DNA of 64,000 nt from Panicum virgatum. Lineage: Eukaryota > Streptophyta > Magnoliopsida > Poales > Poaceae. The stretch is from positions 46,651,607 to 46,715,606 of the forward strand of contig NC_053150.1 of the NCBI RefSeq assembly GCF_016808335.1, written 5' to 3'. The notes beneath the pieces were generated by a model. That model saw nothing but the letters and a program-made list of their open reading frames with translations. It was not told where the DNA came from and ran no database searches. This document shows positions 9,101-18,837 of this stretch, piece by piece. The first letter of the stretch is position 1. Every line of letters begins with the position of its first letter. Made by a program: the position numbers and the translations under genes.

Positions 9101-12078
9101 AATCCTTCACGGCAATTTCTGCCGTTTCGTCTCCCTGTTCTTCCTCGTTCCGCGCAACGCGCTGCGCTGTGCCCAACCGCCGTGCGTGGATGACCGTCGC
9201 CGCGAATCCCGCCGACCGCCGCTCCCTCTTTTCCCTCTCTCTTTTTCTCTCTCCCTTTCTTTTTCTTTTTCCTTCTCCCTCCTTCTCTCTCTCCTTCCTC
9301 CCCCTCCTCACTGCCGCGCCCTCCCGTGCACCGCTCATCTCAGCGCCGCCCCCCACGTGCTGCACGTGCGCGCGCTGTGCGCCCAAGCGCACCACGCCAC
9401 CGCGCCACTCGCCGCTGTCGTCCCGTCGCCTATGCCGCCTCGGCGCCTGAGCTCGCGTAAGCAGAGCTGCACACAGCGCTCCGCCCTCGCCGCTGGCCGC
9501 ACAGCGCCCTGGCCGCACGCGCGCAATGCATCCACGCACTCCACGCGCCTGCAGTGCCCAGCGCGCCGCTCAGCGACGCCGAGCGCCATTAAAGGCCACC
9601 CGGGATGCTCGCCGGCCTCCACCGCGCACCGCCCGCTCCACCGCCTTTCCTTGCCTATAAAGAGGCCCTTCGACGCGCCCTCGAGCTCCACAACCCACCT
9701 GCCACCTCCAGCCCTTCCCTCCAGCTCCCTAGCGCCGCCGCCACCGCCATTGCCGCCCGCCTCCGCCGGCCACCGCGGAGCCGCCTCCTCGCGCCGCCCC
9801 TGCCCGAGGTAAAGAGGGAAAAAGAACCTCCTCGCCTCCCTCTCCCTTTTCCCCTAGCCCTGGCAGCCGCTGAACCTTGCAGCGCCGCCACCACGGCCGC
9901 CGCCGCCCGCCGCATCCCGCCACCGTGGCCACGCCGCCACAGGCCGCCTCCGCCCAAATTAGATGGGGGAAGCGAACCACCGCGGCCCCCTCTTCCTTTT
10001 CCCCCTCCCCACGGCCGCCACCGCGCCTTGGCGAGCCGGCCAGGCCGCCGCCTGCGACCCCCTCGGCTCTCCCCTATTTCCCAGCGAGGGGAGGTAGAAG
10101 AAGGGGCATTTTCACCCTTAACCCCCTGCCCTTCCTTCTATTTCTTAAAGAGTCCCCCCTTATGTCACTTTTGAAGAAAAGCCCCTCCACTTTTATTTAT
10201 TTAGGGAATTAGCACCTCCACCTTATAAACTTAATTTTAATAGATCCCTGCCCTTTTCCAGAATAGCCCGAAGATTTTTTAAAATTCCAATCAAGCCCTT
10301 GCTCTCTCAAAAATATTTGCAAATAGGCCCCTGAACCCCGGTTTAGCCCTAACCACTCCTTTAATCTATCATTTCATGCGCCAAACATTCCCCGATTGAC
10401 CTGAAACTTTACCACGCCATTTCTAATATAGTTTCGGTCATGCCATTAGAAAACCACCCAACAATATTGCTCCTATCTCTATACCTTAATTGTTCCCGAT
10501 TCGTGCTCAATGATAAAACCTTTAATTCTTTTTCTTTATTGTGTGCTTGCTTGTGTGCGTCGTAGATCACGGTGTGAACGAGAGAGAACCTGTCGACGAG
10601 CAGTACCGCGAACAAGTGTGCGAGGACCAATTCTGCGACCCCGAACCCGAAGGACAGTACCTCGATCAGGACTTCCCGGAAGGCTTTGAGAACGGCAAGT
10701 TCAATCTCATCCTTTGATGCATGTTTTGTCCCAGTTTTATAAATGCAACCCATTGGCCTGTTTTACAAAACTGCATATGTTTTGCCTGCTGAAAACATGG
10801 TTGGATAGCCACCCCTTGATTTATTATACCTATTCCTTGACCACCTAGATTAATGTCTGAATATGATATATTCTATTTGGATGTTAATCGCTGCTAGAAT
10901 GCGTAGGACCTCGAATATGATACAACTTGTTTTATAAAAGGAAAATGTGTGAGCGTGTGGGAAGGGGTAAATGTGCAATTTTTTGAAAGATGAGTTAGAT
11001 GGGATGGATGGCACTTCTGTGTGAATTGCCAAAAGGTGTGCTCATACCTATGTGGTTGAGTAGGGTTGGGAGATATCCATCTTGTCACAATTAAGGACCG
11101 AGTTGATGTGTCATCTTGCCTAACTCCACCATTGTGCAAACCACTCAACCGTTGTATCAGGGGAGCTGAGAGCAATGGGTGACTAAAGAGAAGGGTTAAG
11201 CTCTGTGTGACTTATGCCCCGGTTAAACCTCGGAGATAGGTCAATGGCCCCTTGGTGGATCCCGTGGTGGCTAGTCAGGTCTAGTAAAGGTGGATAATGG
11301 CTTTGTTGGGATCTGCACCGACACTAAGGTAATCATGCTGTGGTACCCCGCTTGTGGGTAAAGTTGCACACCTCTGCAGAGTATAAAATTTATTCGAATA
11401 GTCGTGCCCACGGTACTGGGCGAGTTATGGTTTGGTCACACAACTAGTATTTCTTCTGGGAATGGATGGGTTGGCGTGAGTTATTTTGGAAAGTGTCCGG
11501 CAGCTGTGCCGTGTGCTACAGCGGACGGGGAGTACGGTAGAAATTTAAAACTCGGATCCTGTGTGGATCAACCCCACCCGGTTACAAAAGAATTGCTTTA
11601 AGAAAAATCTTTTTCAAATAAACCCATGCATAAAATTAGCTTTCCGCAAATTAAACCCTAACTTTATCCTTGATCCACCCTGTGCATGTATTCTGTTTAT
11701 ACCCTCTCCGTGGGTGTGGTTAGACTTGCTGAGTACGTTTGTACTCACCCCTTAATTTTTTTTCAGAGGAAGATCCCAACTTTATTCCCGAGGACGTTGA
11801 GTAGGGGTTCCGTTCTGCACCCAACCTTGTCTGTAGATAGGGTCACCCGCAGGAAGCTCCATATGGCGCAAGACTCTGATGACCTCTTTGTGCTTCACGT
11901 TCTTGTTTGGGTTGTAGTTGTTGTCCTCGTGATAGTGGCGCTTCATTGCCCACCACCGCGTAGAGTTGTACGGTGATGTACCATCTGATGTAATAAATGT
12001 GTATTAGCCTCCTGGGACTGATATTTGTATCACATTTAAGTCACCCCTCATGAGGGGACGCTTCAGGTGGCCAACTAG
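6102..12078 (+). pseudogene. Antisense gene of the LTR element (plant 'putative gypsy type transposon' family), broken
   Basis: The likely start is 6102 (MAPKKASKGKG), preceded by TATAAAATG at 5932. The first exon-like block, to 6482, contains PNSFVHISIFVHLCEAFLGI, the hallmark of the plant family annotated as putative gypsy type transposon (Pfam Transposase_28). It is followed by stop-ridden but recognisable sequence (NGEAVIFDWMKRK at about 6770), acidic stretches (7754-8065) and a coiled-coil block (8620-8968, including LKELSESRDSMQREL). The last codons resume after the solo LTR and end at TAG 12076-12078. Several intron-like gaps and stops are present. The gene runs opposite to gag, like antisense ORFs known in some plant gypsy elements. 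Function unknown. Confidence 0.6.
8969..12065 (+). mobile_element. Solo LTR (3.1 kb) of a gypsy retrotransposon nested in the antisense gene
   Basis: It starts TGTAACATCCC, ends GACGCTTCA and is flanked by a perfect 5-bp TSD GGTGG (8964-8968 and 12066-12070). Removing it restores the interrupted reading frame up to a stop codon. A TATA box (CCTATAAAGAGG, about 9654) sits inside, followed by GC-rich leader-like sequence. The length and the TGTAACATCCC start resemble LTRs of Tekay/Del-type chromoviruses, but the family is inferred from memory. No internal retroviral domains are present, so the long open frames at 9030-10212 are not genes. Confidence 0.8.
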
Positions 12079-12777
12079 ATCGTGGAATCCCTGAGCAAGC
12101 CTGAGTCCCCTTGATGTTTGAATGTAATTGAGGTGGCAAGCGTGCCGGAAGTTCAGTTGAACAAATATTGTATATTTGTGTAATGTTTAAGTACTTGTTC
12201 TGTGTTAGGATTGTGGAATCCTTTGATGTGTCGAGTAGATGTACTCGAGGCTCCTGAGTGTAGGCGGCATCGCGCCCACTCAATTATAATAGTAGATACA
12301 GAGAATTGTATCCGTAGGTGCCTCAGGAGGCAAAGTATTCTCGAATAGGAATGAGTTTGTATGGTTCTGAATCAGAACTCTAGTGCTGACCGGTTAGGAT
12401 TGAATCCCGCAAGATTAACCAAGTGGGAAAAGCACTAGAAGTGTGTCAAAAGTCGTAGCTTAAAGCAGATTGCCCTTTCAAAGGGAATGCTTAGTTAGAG
12501 GAGAGCCCATGTGGACTTTGTTGTCCAACCTGGGAAAAACTCTTTTGGAGAGTTAGGAGTTTATAATGTTTCTTGATAGATAGGAGAATAGGAGGCTCTC
12601 GACAACTACTCAGAATACTAAGGGAGAACAGAACTCTTTTTGTATCTCGAGCAAGCGAGTAGAACCCGACAAGTACTCGAGGCAAAAAGATTCCGTAGTC
12701 GATGCTCCCATGGTAGTCTGAGCAAGCAGGAAACTCGTGTCAACCTATTTTAGAGTACCAAGAATTTGTTCGTACTC

Positions 12778-13640
12778 CTTGAGTGATTTTCATAGTTGAC
12801 CAGTTAGGATAGACCTTGCTTGGTCACCCAGATAGTATACAACTTGTTATCAAAATATCCCGGACTACTCGATCTTATCGAGTAGTGTGTCCTATATATG
12901 GACTGGATTGATTTCTAAAATAGGACTGTTAGGATTGAACTTCGTCGAGTTAACCAAGACATAAATATTTTAGAAATATCCCAAACTTACTCGAGTAGGG
13001 CGAGTAAGGTGTCCTACCCGAGGACTGGAGTGGCTCTTAGGGCAAGTCTGTTAGGTACGAACTCCGTCGAGTTGCCCAAGACGAAAATACCAAAAGAGTA
13101 TCCAAAACCTACTCGAGCAGGCGAGTAGGGTGCCCTTTAACCAAGGACTGGAGTAATCCTTAAGACAGAACTGTTAGGTACGAACTCCGTCGGGTTGCCC
13201 AAGACGTAAATGTCGAAAAAATATCCAAAACTTACTCGAGCGAGGCGAGTAAGGTGTCCTAAACACGGACTGGAGTAATCCTTAAGACAGAACTGTTAGG
13301 TACGAACCCCGTCGGGTTGCCCAAGACGTAAATGTCAAAAAGATATCCAAAAACTACTCGAGCTAGCGAGTAGGATGTCCTTTTAACCAAGGACTGGAGT
13401 AATCCTTAAGACAGAACTGTTAGGTACGAACCCCGTCGGGTTGCCCAAGATGTAAATGTCGAAGGGATATCCAAAACTTACTCGAGCGGGGCGAGTAAGG
13501 TGTCCTCAATCGGGACTGGAGTAATCCTTAAGATAGAACTGTTAGGTACGAACCTCGTCGAGTTGTCCAAGACGTAAATGTCGAAAGAATACTCAGAGTA
13601 AACCATAAAAACTACTCGATTGCTGCTCTGATGCAGCTTT
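12778..13640. repeat. Tandem array, ~122-124-bp unit, about six to seven copies
   Basis: The anchor GGACTGG recurs at 12900, 13022, 13145, 13267, 13391 and 13513. Each unit also holds CTGTTAGG, CCGTCGGGTTGCCCAAGACG and an inverted-repeat core with CTCGAG between two GAGTA/TACTC arms. Units 3-6 are the most alike, which suggests expansion from that side. It lies between the gag remnant and the antisense gene, where pol would be in a complete element. Confidence 0.9.
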
Positions 13641-13865
13641 CAGGGTAGTGTTTGCGATGGGGAACTTTTCCTTGTGAGCGAGAGCCAAGTAGTCGATTTG
13701 CGGAGGAAATCAACTTTTATTTTGGATTTGTCAAGATTACAGCGATTGTAAAATGACAGACTCTGACTCTTAAGACCTACTCCTTGCCCGTTTAGACGTG
13801 AGCAATGGTTTACATGACTGAATAAAACTTCTTTGAAGATAAAACTAATCGAGAGAGTGCTTCGA

Positions 13866-15786
13866 CTAGATTTTTGGTAATGTCTCCTTCAAGAGAGGTG
13901 CCCCAAGGGCTTTGCGGAGTGAGTCGCACTCGAAGATCGTGTGAGAGCTCTTCGGGTGGATGAAGCACTTGCGTTGTAGAGTCTTGTTGACCCTGGCTCC
14001 GCCGAGAGATGTTTCTCTGTGATGTGGGGTGCGCGGTTTACCCTGAGGACGGGTGTTTACCGGCTTGTACTTCTTGAAGGATGCGGGAGCCTTTGGAGGG
14101 ATGCGGTAGTTGGAAGAAGGGCTGTAAGACTCGACTTCCTCGCGTTCCTTCCTCCTTGAGATGGTGACATTGCGCGCGTCACGACCAACATTGATCACAT
14201 TGCGGAGGTCGCAGTTGGAGTAGTCGTAGTTGTCGCCCTGCTGTTCCTGCTAACTATTGACGAGGCTCTGGCGCCTAAGTGCCATCTTCTGGTTAAGCAG
14301 GCGATGACACTCGTAGAGATCTTCTGCTGGATGCTGCTCTTCCAGTTGCATAGTGACTGTCACTACTGGGGGAGGTGCAGGCGGATCTTGCTTGATGGTA
14401 GCTTGGGCTTATGTGATTGTGGGAGGAGTAGTTTTCATGTTGTCGGAAAGGTACTCGTCGAAATCATCAGAGTTGTAGTCGTCGAGGTTGATACGCTCCA
14501 AGGGATCTCCCTAAGGTTCTTGGACTTCAGAGATGCGAACCATGAGAATTTCACGGCAAAGGTCTTGAATCTGTTGGTCTTGTTTGTTGGAGGACGGGTC
14601 TAGAGGAGTACTCTGCTGGAAGGGCAGATCCGTTGGCTGTGAGCCAGAAGTGTTGGGATCTTGTGTTTTCCTTAGGTGCACTGTCCGTCCTTGTGGCGTT
14701 GCATATATAACCAAGTTAGGAAGGGAGTCCTGATCGAACTTGGAGTTCTTAGCCGAGTTGAACTCGACTTGCTTGCTGTACTGGATTAGGTCATCCAGCT
14801 CATTCTCCGAGTTGGAAGAGTACTCGAAATCGGAATCGGTTAGGCCACCGATTTTAGAGTATGTGTGCTTTGGGTGAGCGAGGAGCGGAATGCCCATCTC
14901 TACACGGAGGGCGTTCTTGTTCATCCAGTGTAGCCATGATTGAGTGGGAGTCAGCCCTTCAGGCTCCTTGATCCAGGTTTTGTTGAAAATTGATTTACTG
15001 GATTGTTCTGGAACTTTGGCTTTTCCCTTTTTAAGTTTGGCCAGTTCCCAAAGAGCATCAGCATGTTTGGGTGGATTGGCCATAGCGTTCATGAACAAGT
15101 CGACGTTGTCAGACCAGTCTTCGAGGTCATCAAATGGTTCGAAGTTGTCGACACCGTTCATGAATTGATCGAAGTCCTGATCGAACGAGGACTCGGCTGG
15201 TTTCGGAGTCCGAAAGTGAGCAGGTTTCGGTGAAGGGCTCTGAGGTATTCTGGAGATAGACGGTCCCATCCGAACAAGCCGGGGGTTTGTCTCACCAGAT
15301 TCCTCCTCCCGTTTTCTGCTCGTTGTTTTGCAGGGTGCCTTCGGCTGTCTTAATGCAGTCGGCGAGCTTGGAATTCACTCGATCGATCCCTGAGAGTATG
15401 TCACCCGACCTTTTCTGTGGCGGGTTCAACACTTCTGGGTTCTACTGAGATGTAGATGAGCCAAGAGCAGTTTCTGCGAGTTTGATGCAGCCCTCTATTG
15501 ATCGTGAAACTCGATTTACTCCATCGAGTAGTTCTGAGTTTTTGATCTTGGGGCGTTGGATCGTCTTGAGATGAGTCAAGTATTTTCCAAGAGTTTTGGA
15601 AAAGTGGGGTTTTTCGGAATCAGAGTTTGTGTCGAACTCGACCGAACCAAGAGTTCGAGTTGGAGTTGACACGTTTTCTGGGTTGTCCGAGTTGAGTTCG
15701 GGTAGAACTCTTTTTTCGTCGAGATCCGCAGGCTTGCGGATGTCGACGAGTTGGACAGTGGTTTTCGGTTTAGGCGAGTTAGGCAT
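13866..15786 (-). pseudogene. gag-like polyprotein remnant of the gypsy-like element
   Basis: Three minus-strand blocks are in order. 15786-15442 begins MPNSPKPKTT. 15269-14511 holds WLHWMNKNALRVEMGIP. 14198-13866 holds CFIHPKSSHTIFECDSLRK, a Cys/His pattern found at the end of grass gypsy gag proteins. They are separated by stops and frameshifts. The first block starts about 150 bases inside the PBS, as expected for gag. No pol frame follows. Confidence 0.65.
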
Positions 15787-15920
15787 GACAAGGTGGCTGG
15801 AGAAGTCGCTCTATCCGTCAGCCGTACATGCCCAGGAACCGAAAACGAGGGTTGTGCCCTCTGGCACGTTGTTGGCGTCGCTTGATCCGGCCATCGATTT
15901 CGCTGATGAACTCGCCGAAT

Positions 15921-15940
15921 CCCCTACCTGGTGCGCCAGC
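15921..15940 (-). other. Primer-binding site of the gypsy-like element
   Basis: Two bases inside the LTR edge, the minus strand reads TGGCGCACCAGGTAGGGG. This is the usual position and style of a tRNA primer-binding site in grass gypsy elements. Confidence 0.65.
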
Positions 15941-16355
15941 TGTCGGTGTTTACCGTCAAGCCTGCTCAGGGATACCCTTAGCAGTAAGGTTTGTAGGTAG
16001 GGATCGACTGCCCTGGAACTCGATGGTGCAAGGACACAAAGATTTAGACAGGTTCGGGCCGCGAGTTGCGTAATACCCTACGTCCTGTGTGGTGGTTTGT
16101 ATTGACTTAGGTGTTGATGTGTTTTAAGAGGGTCCCTGCCCGCCCTTATATATCCGGGGGGACAGGGTTACATGGAAAGTTCTACCCAAGTACAGTTGGA
16201 GTCCTATTACAACATGATTGAGTAGTTTCCTTTGTACTACAACTAGTTCTACGCCTATTCAGGTAGTTACAAAAGATATAAGGTACATCCATGAGCTATT
16301 CCTTACTCTAGAATATTCTATGACTATAAGCAGTCCCGCTGCCCCGGGTCTGACA
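15941..16355 (-). repeat. 5' LTR of the gypsy-like element (415 bp)
   Basis: The termini are TGTCGG...TGACA on the plus strand, a TG/CA-type inverted terminus. CCCTTATATATCC at about 16141-16153 is a TATA region for minus-strand transcription. The homologous left LTR is truncated. Confidence 0.8.
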
Positions 16356-16359
16356 GTCT

Positions 16360-16530
16360 GTAAACTAAAAGATAAATCTAATGAGCCTAATTAATCCATC
16401 ATTAGAACATGTGTTATATAGCAATTTATTGTCTAGTCATGATCTAATTAGGCTCATTAAATTCATCTCGTAATTTACAAGTAAACTATACAATTGATTT
16501 TTTATTTCGTTTAGATTTAATACTCTATTG
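16360..16530. mobile_element. Remnant of a Tourist-like MITE
   Basis: Phrases such as AATGAGCCTAATTAATCCAT, CTAATTAGGCTCATTAA and the ATTTAATACTC end recall a very common grass MITE family. No complete TIR or TSD was found, so the extent is approximate. Confidence 0.35.
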
Positions 16531-16951
16531 CATGTGCCGCACATATTCGATAATTCCAAATTTTATAATCTGTCCATTGTATACGTTTTGAAAACCAACC
16601 AATGGGGAGCACACTGTGCCGCTGCCCCCGTCCGCGGCAACCGTCTCGAAAGCCGTTGGTGTGGGCAGCCCAACCGGTGGCAGCTGGCGGCACCGACCCG
16701 TGCCACACGTTTTCTCCACAGGCCCAACATGCCACTAGGAAACACCGCAGCATGGGCCCAAGGAAATAAAGACTTGGCGTCATTTCCAACCAACCCACCT
16801 CGCCCACAGCATCCAACCGACGTCAAATCCCGCAGGTCCAGCCCAACACCGTCATCAGAAAACCGCCGGCCCAAACGCGCTCCAACGGGCAGAAACCGTC
16901 AGCTCCCCACCACCACCACCACACCCTCGCCGTCGCCGCGACCCGCTCGCC

Positions 16952-16958
16952 TATAAAA
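16952..16958 (+). promoter_or_regulatory. TATA box of EF-hand copy 2
   Basis: CTATAAAAACGG lies 127 bases before the ATG at 17085, in a C-rich proximal promoter. It is a standard strong plant TATA box. Confidence 0.75.
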
Positions 16959-17084
16959 ACGGAACCACCAATCGCCCCTGCACCTCATCGACCGAGCCAA
17001 ACTGCCAAACCTGCCAGAGCAAACATCACTGACCCCAACACGCAACACGTCCCAAGAGCGAGAGCGTAGGCAGAGGAACCGAAG

Positions 17085-17507
17085 ATGAGCGTGGAGATCC
17101 TTGACGGGAGCACGGTCCGGAGCTTCGTGGAGGACGAGGGCGCCTTCAACTCCTCCGTGGACGGCCGCTTCGCCGCGCTGGACGCCGACCACGACGGCCT
17201 GCTCACGTACGCGGAGTTGGCCGGCGAGCTCATGAGCCTCCGGGTCCTCGAGAAGCACTTCGGCGTGGACGACGCGGAGGTGCGGGCCGACGAGCTCGCC
17301 GCGCTCTACCGCGGCCTGTTCGCGCGGTTCGACAGGGACGGCAGCGGCGAGGTGGACCGGGACGAGTTCCGGGCGGAGATGAGGGAGGTGCTGCTCGCCG
17401 TGGCCAACGGGCTCGGCTTCCTCCCCGTGCAGATGGTCGTCGAGGAAGGCAGCTTCCTCAAGGTGGCTGTCGACAGGGAGCTCGGCCAGCTCGCCAGAGC
17501 TGCATAA
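17085..17507 (+). CDS. EF-hand calcium-binding protein, copy 2 (140 aa)
   Basis: An intronless, complete frame starting MSVEILDGSTVRSF. Two EF-hand loops are seen: DADHDGLLTYAE (about residues 34-45) and DRDGSGEVDRDE (about 83-94), both with all usual calcium ligands. The C-terminus carries GFLPVQMVVEEGSFLKVAVD. This family of small plant EF-hand proteins is likely cytosolic and binds two calcium ions; its partners are unknown. A TATA box sits 127 bp upstream. It is the intact partner of the partial copy at 3-344. The ~16.7 kb between them holds FLA pseudogenes and LTR elements, so the pair was probably a tandem duplication later pushed apart by insertions. Confidence 0.93.
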   Translation: MSVEILDGSTVRSFVEDEGAFNSSVDGRFAALDADHDGLLTYAELAGELMSLRVLEKHFGVDDAEVRADELAALYRGLFARFDRDGSGEVDRDEFRAEMREVLLAVANGLGFLPVQMVVEEGSFLKVAVDRELGQLARAA

Positions 17508-18837
17508 AAAGCTCTCTACTAATTGCCGACCACCATGGGTTATCTGGGCAGCGGATTTTTCGCATTTATTTTTTTTCCTATGCGTCACTTCAGATATTGT
17601 ATTGAGCTACATCATTGCTAATTTTGCGTCTAATAGTTTTTTTTTTCTATTCTGAAGATGTAACAGTTGATAGTGAGATATGCATTTGGGTGCTACATTT
17701 TTTTTAATAAGAATATTTTTTTAAAAAGAAACTCAATCCTAAGCTTTGTTCTAATAAAAGATGCCGGCGTTTCAATGGACCGGGAGGTCCAAGAATTGTC
17801 CAATCTTGATTTGTTGTTTTTTTATCATTATAAACTCTGAAGCTACTGTTCGGCTAGCATGTTAGTCAACCAGCCAGTAGTGTTTTTCTCTCACACCAAA
17901 TTAGCACCGGCCATTAGCCACCAGTTAACAGTATTTTTCTCTCACAACAAATCAACACCAGCCATTAATCACCAGACAACAGTACTTTTCTCTCACAATA
18001 AAATAGCACCAGCCACAGCCAGCCAAATAGATCCATATGCCATGAACCATAACATCCAATTTTCTGCAAGTGCAAAAATGATCTTTTTCAATTGAAAAAA
18101 AATATGGATGAGAATTTTGTTCACGGTGGCTATAATTGTATAAGCTTTTAGGATTTCCTGCGGTAGCTTGGTAAGCTCAACATTTTAGGGTCAAAATGAC
18201 CAACTAAATTGCTAATAAAATGAACTTTTTAATTATTTTTTTAAAACTCACTGATAAAAATTAATTTTTTAGAGAAAAGGTTTCCCCCTTTTTATTAAAA
18301 AAAGCGTATAAAAAGTATTATTGTATTGCCTTCCTGTTCCTGCTTCTATGCGTTAAGGGTACACTTGATCAGGAAAATGAAGTTCACAAGCACATTTCAC
18401 ATTGCACAGTGTCTGCCCTGGATGTGAATCGATGGTTGGATAACAACCCACAGCTTGGTAACCTTGCTTCAGAGAGCCTTATAGGTGCACTGCGTTTACT
18501 TCCTGGGTCGCGGGTCCGTAGTCAACAGTCTAACACATGATTCACAACACGAAGAACCATCTCCATTTGGAAGCTGTGAAGAGTCGCTGACGTTTTCATA
18601 GTAGAAAGTGCATTCCATTTCCTGGATAGGGACAAGATGGTTCACTATACTGATCTCATGGTTTTCGTCACAACAAGCGTATTCTAACCTAGGTTCAACG
18701 CTTCCTGATCGCCCAAGGGCCAAGGCCACAGGTCACGGCACTACAAGTATCACACTTCGCCTCTGAGCTGAACACTACCAACATACACAGGCTGAGAGGC
18801 ACAGCACAGCCCGGAGCCCGGTGTGGAATACTACTCG
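17508..18837. other. Intergenic between EF-hand copy 2 and WAK
   Basis: AT-rich 3' flank, a 51-bp repeat block (17870-18022) and then unique sequence forming the WAK promoter. A 77-residue minus-strand frame (18729-18496) has no recognisable domain and is not called. Confidence 0.5.
17870..18022. repeat. 51-bp tandem repeat, three units
   Basis: TTTTTCTCTCACA followed by AGCACCRGCCATTA repeats with starts at 17880, 17931 and 17982 (period 51). The motif resembles subterminal repeats of grass DNA transposons, but no TIR pair was found around it. Confidence 0.7.

Larger units (their letters stand above)
4198..16355 (-). mobile_element. Degenerate non-autonomous Ty3/gypsy-like LTR element
   Basis: In minus orientation the order is 5' LTR (16355-15941), primer-binding site, gag-like frames (15786-13866), a 122-bp tandem array, an antisense gene on the plus strand (about 5930-12078) and a truncated 3' LTR (4423-4198). 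No protease, reverse transcriptase or integrase is visible. The two LTR copies share GGGTCCCTG, CCCTTATATATCC and long stretches to GCCCCGGGTCTGA. GAGTACT/CGAGTA words recur through the internal region. Without the nested solo LTR the element is about 9 kb. No TSD is recoverable because the outer end of the left LTR is lost. Confidence 0.75.

Noticed and set aside
9030..10212. Open frames of 90-210 codons on both strands
   Set aside because: They fall within the solo LTR's GC-rich leader; all frames are open because of composition, with no domain.
12778..13640. CRISPR-like regular repeats
   Set aside because: The unit is about 122 bp with the whole unit conserved (no short repeat plus unique spacer), and the genome is a plant.
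18496..18729. Cys-containing minus-strand frame of 77 codons upstream of WAK
   Set aside because: No homology recognised and it sits in the WAK promoter; it could be chance.
18823..18837. Upstream GTG start for WAK
   Set aside because: Plant genes start at ATG; the ATG at 18838 leads directly into a good signal peptide.
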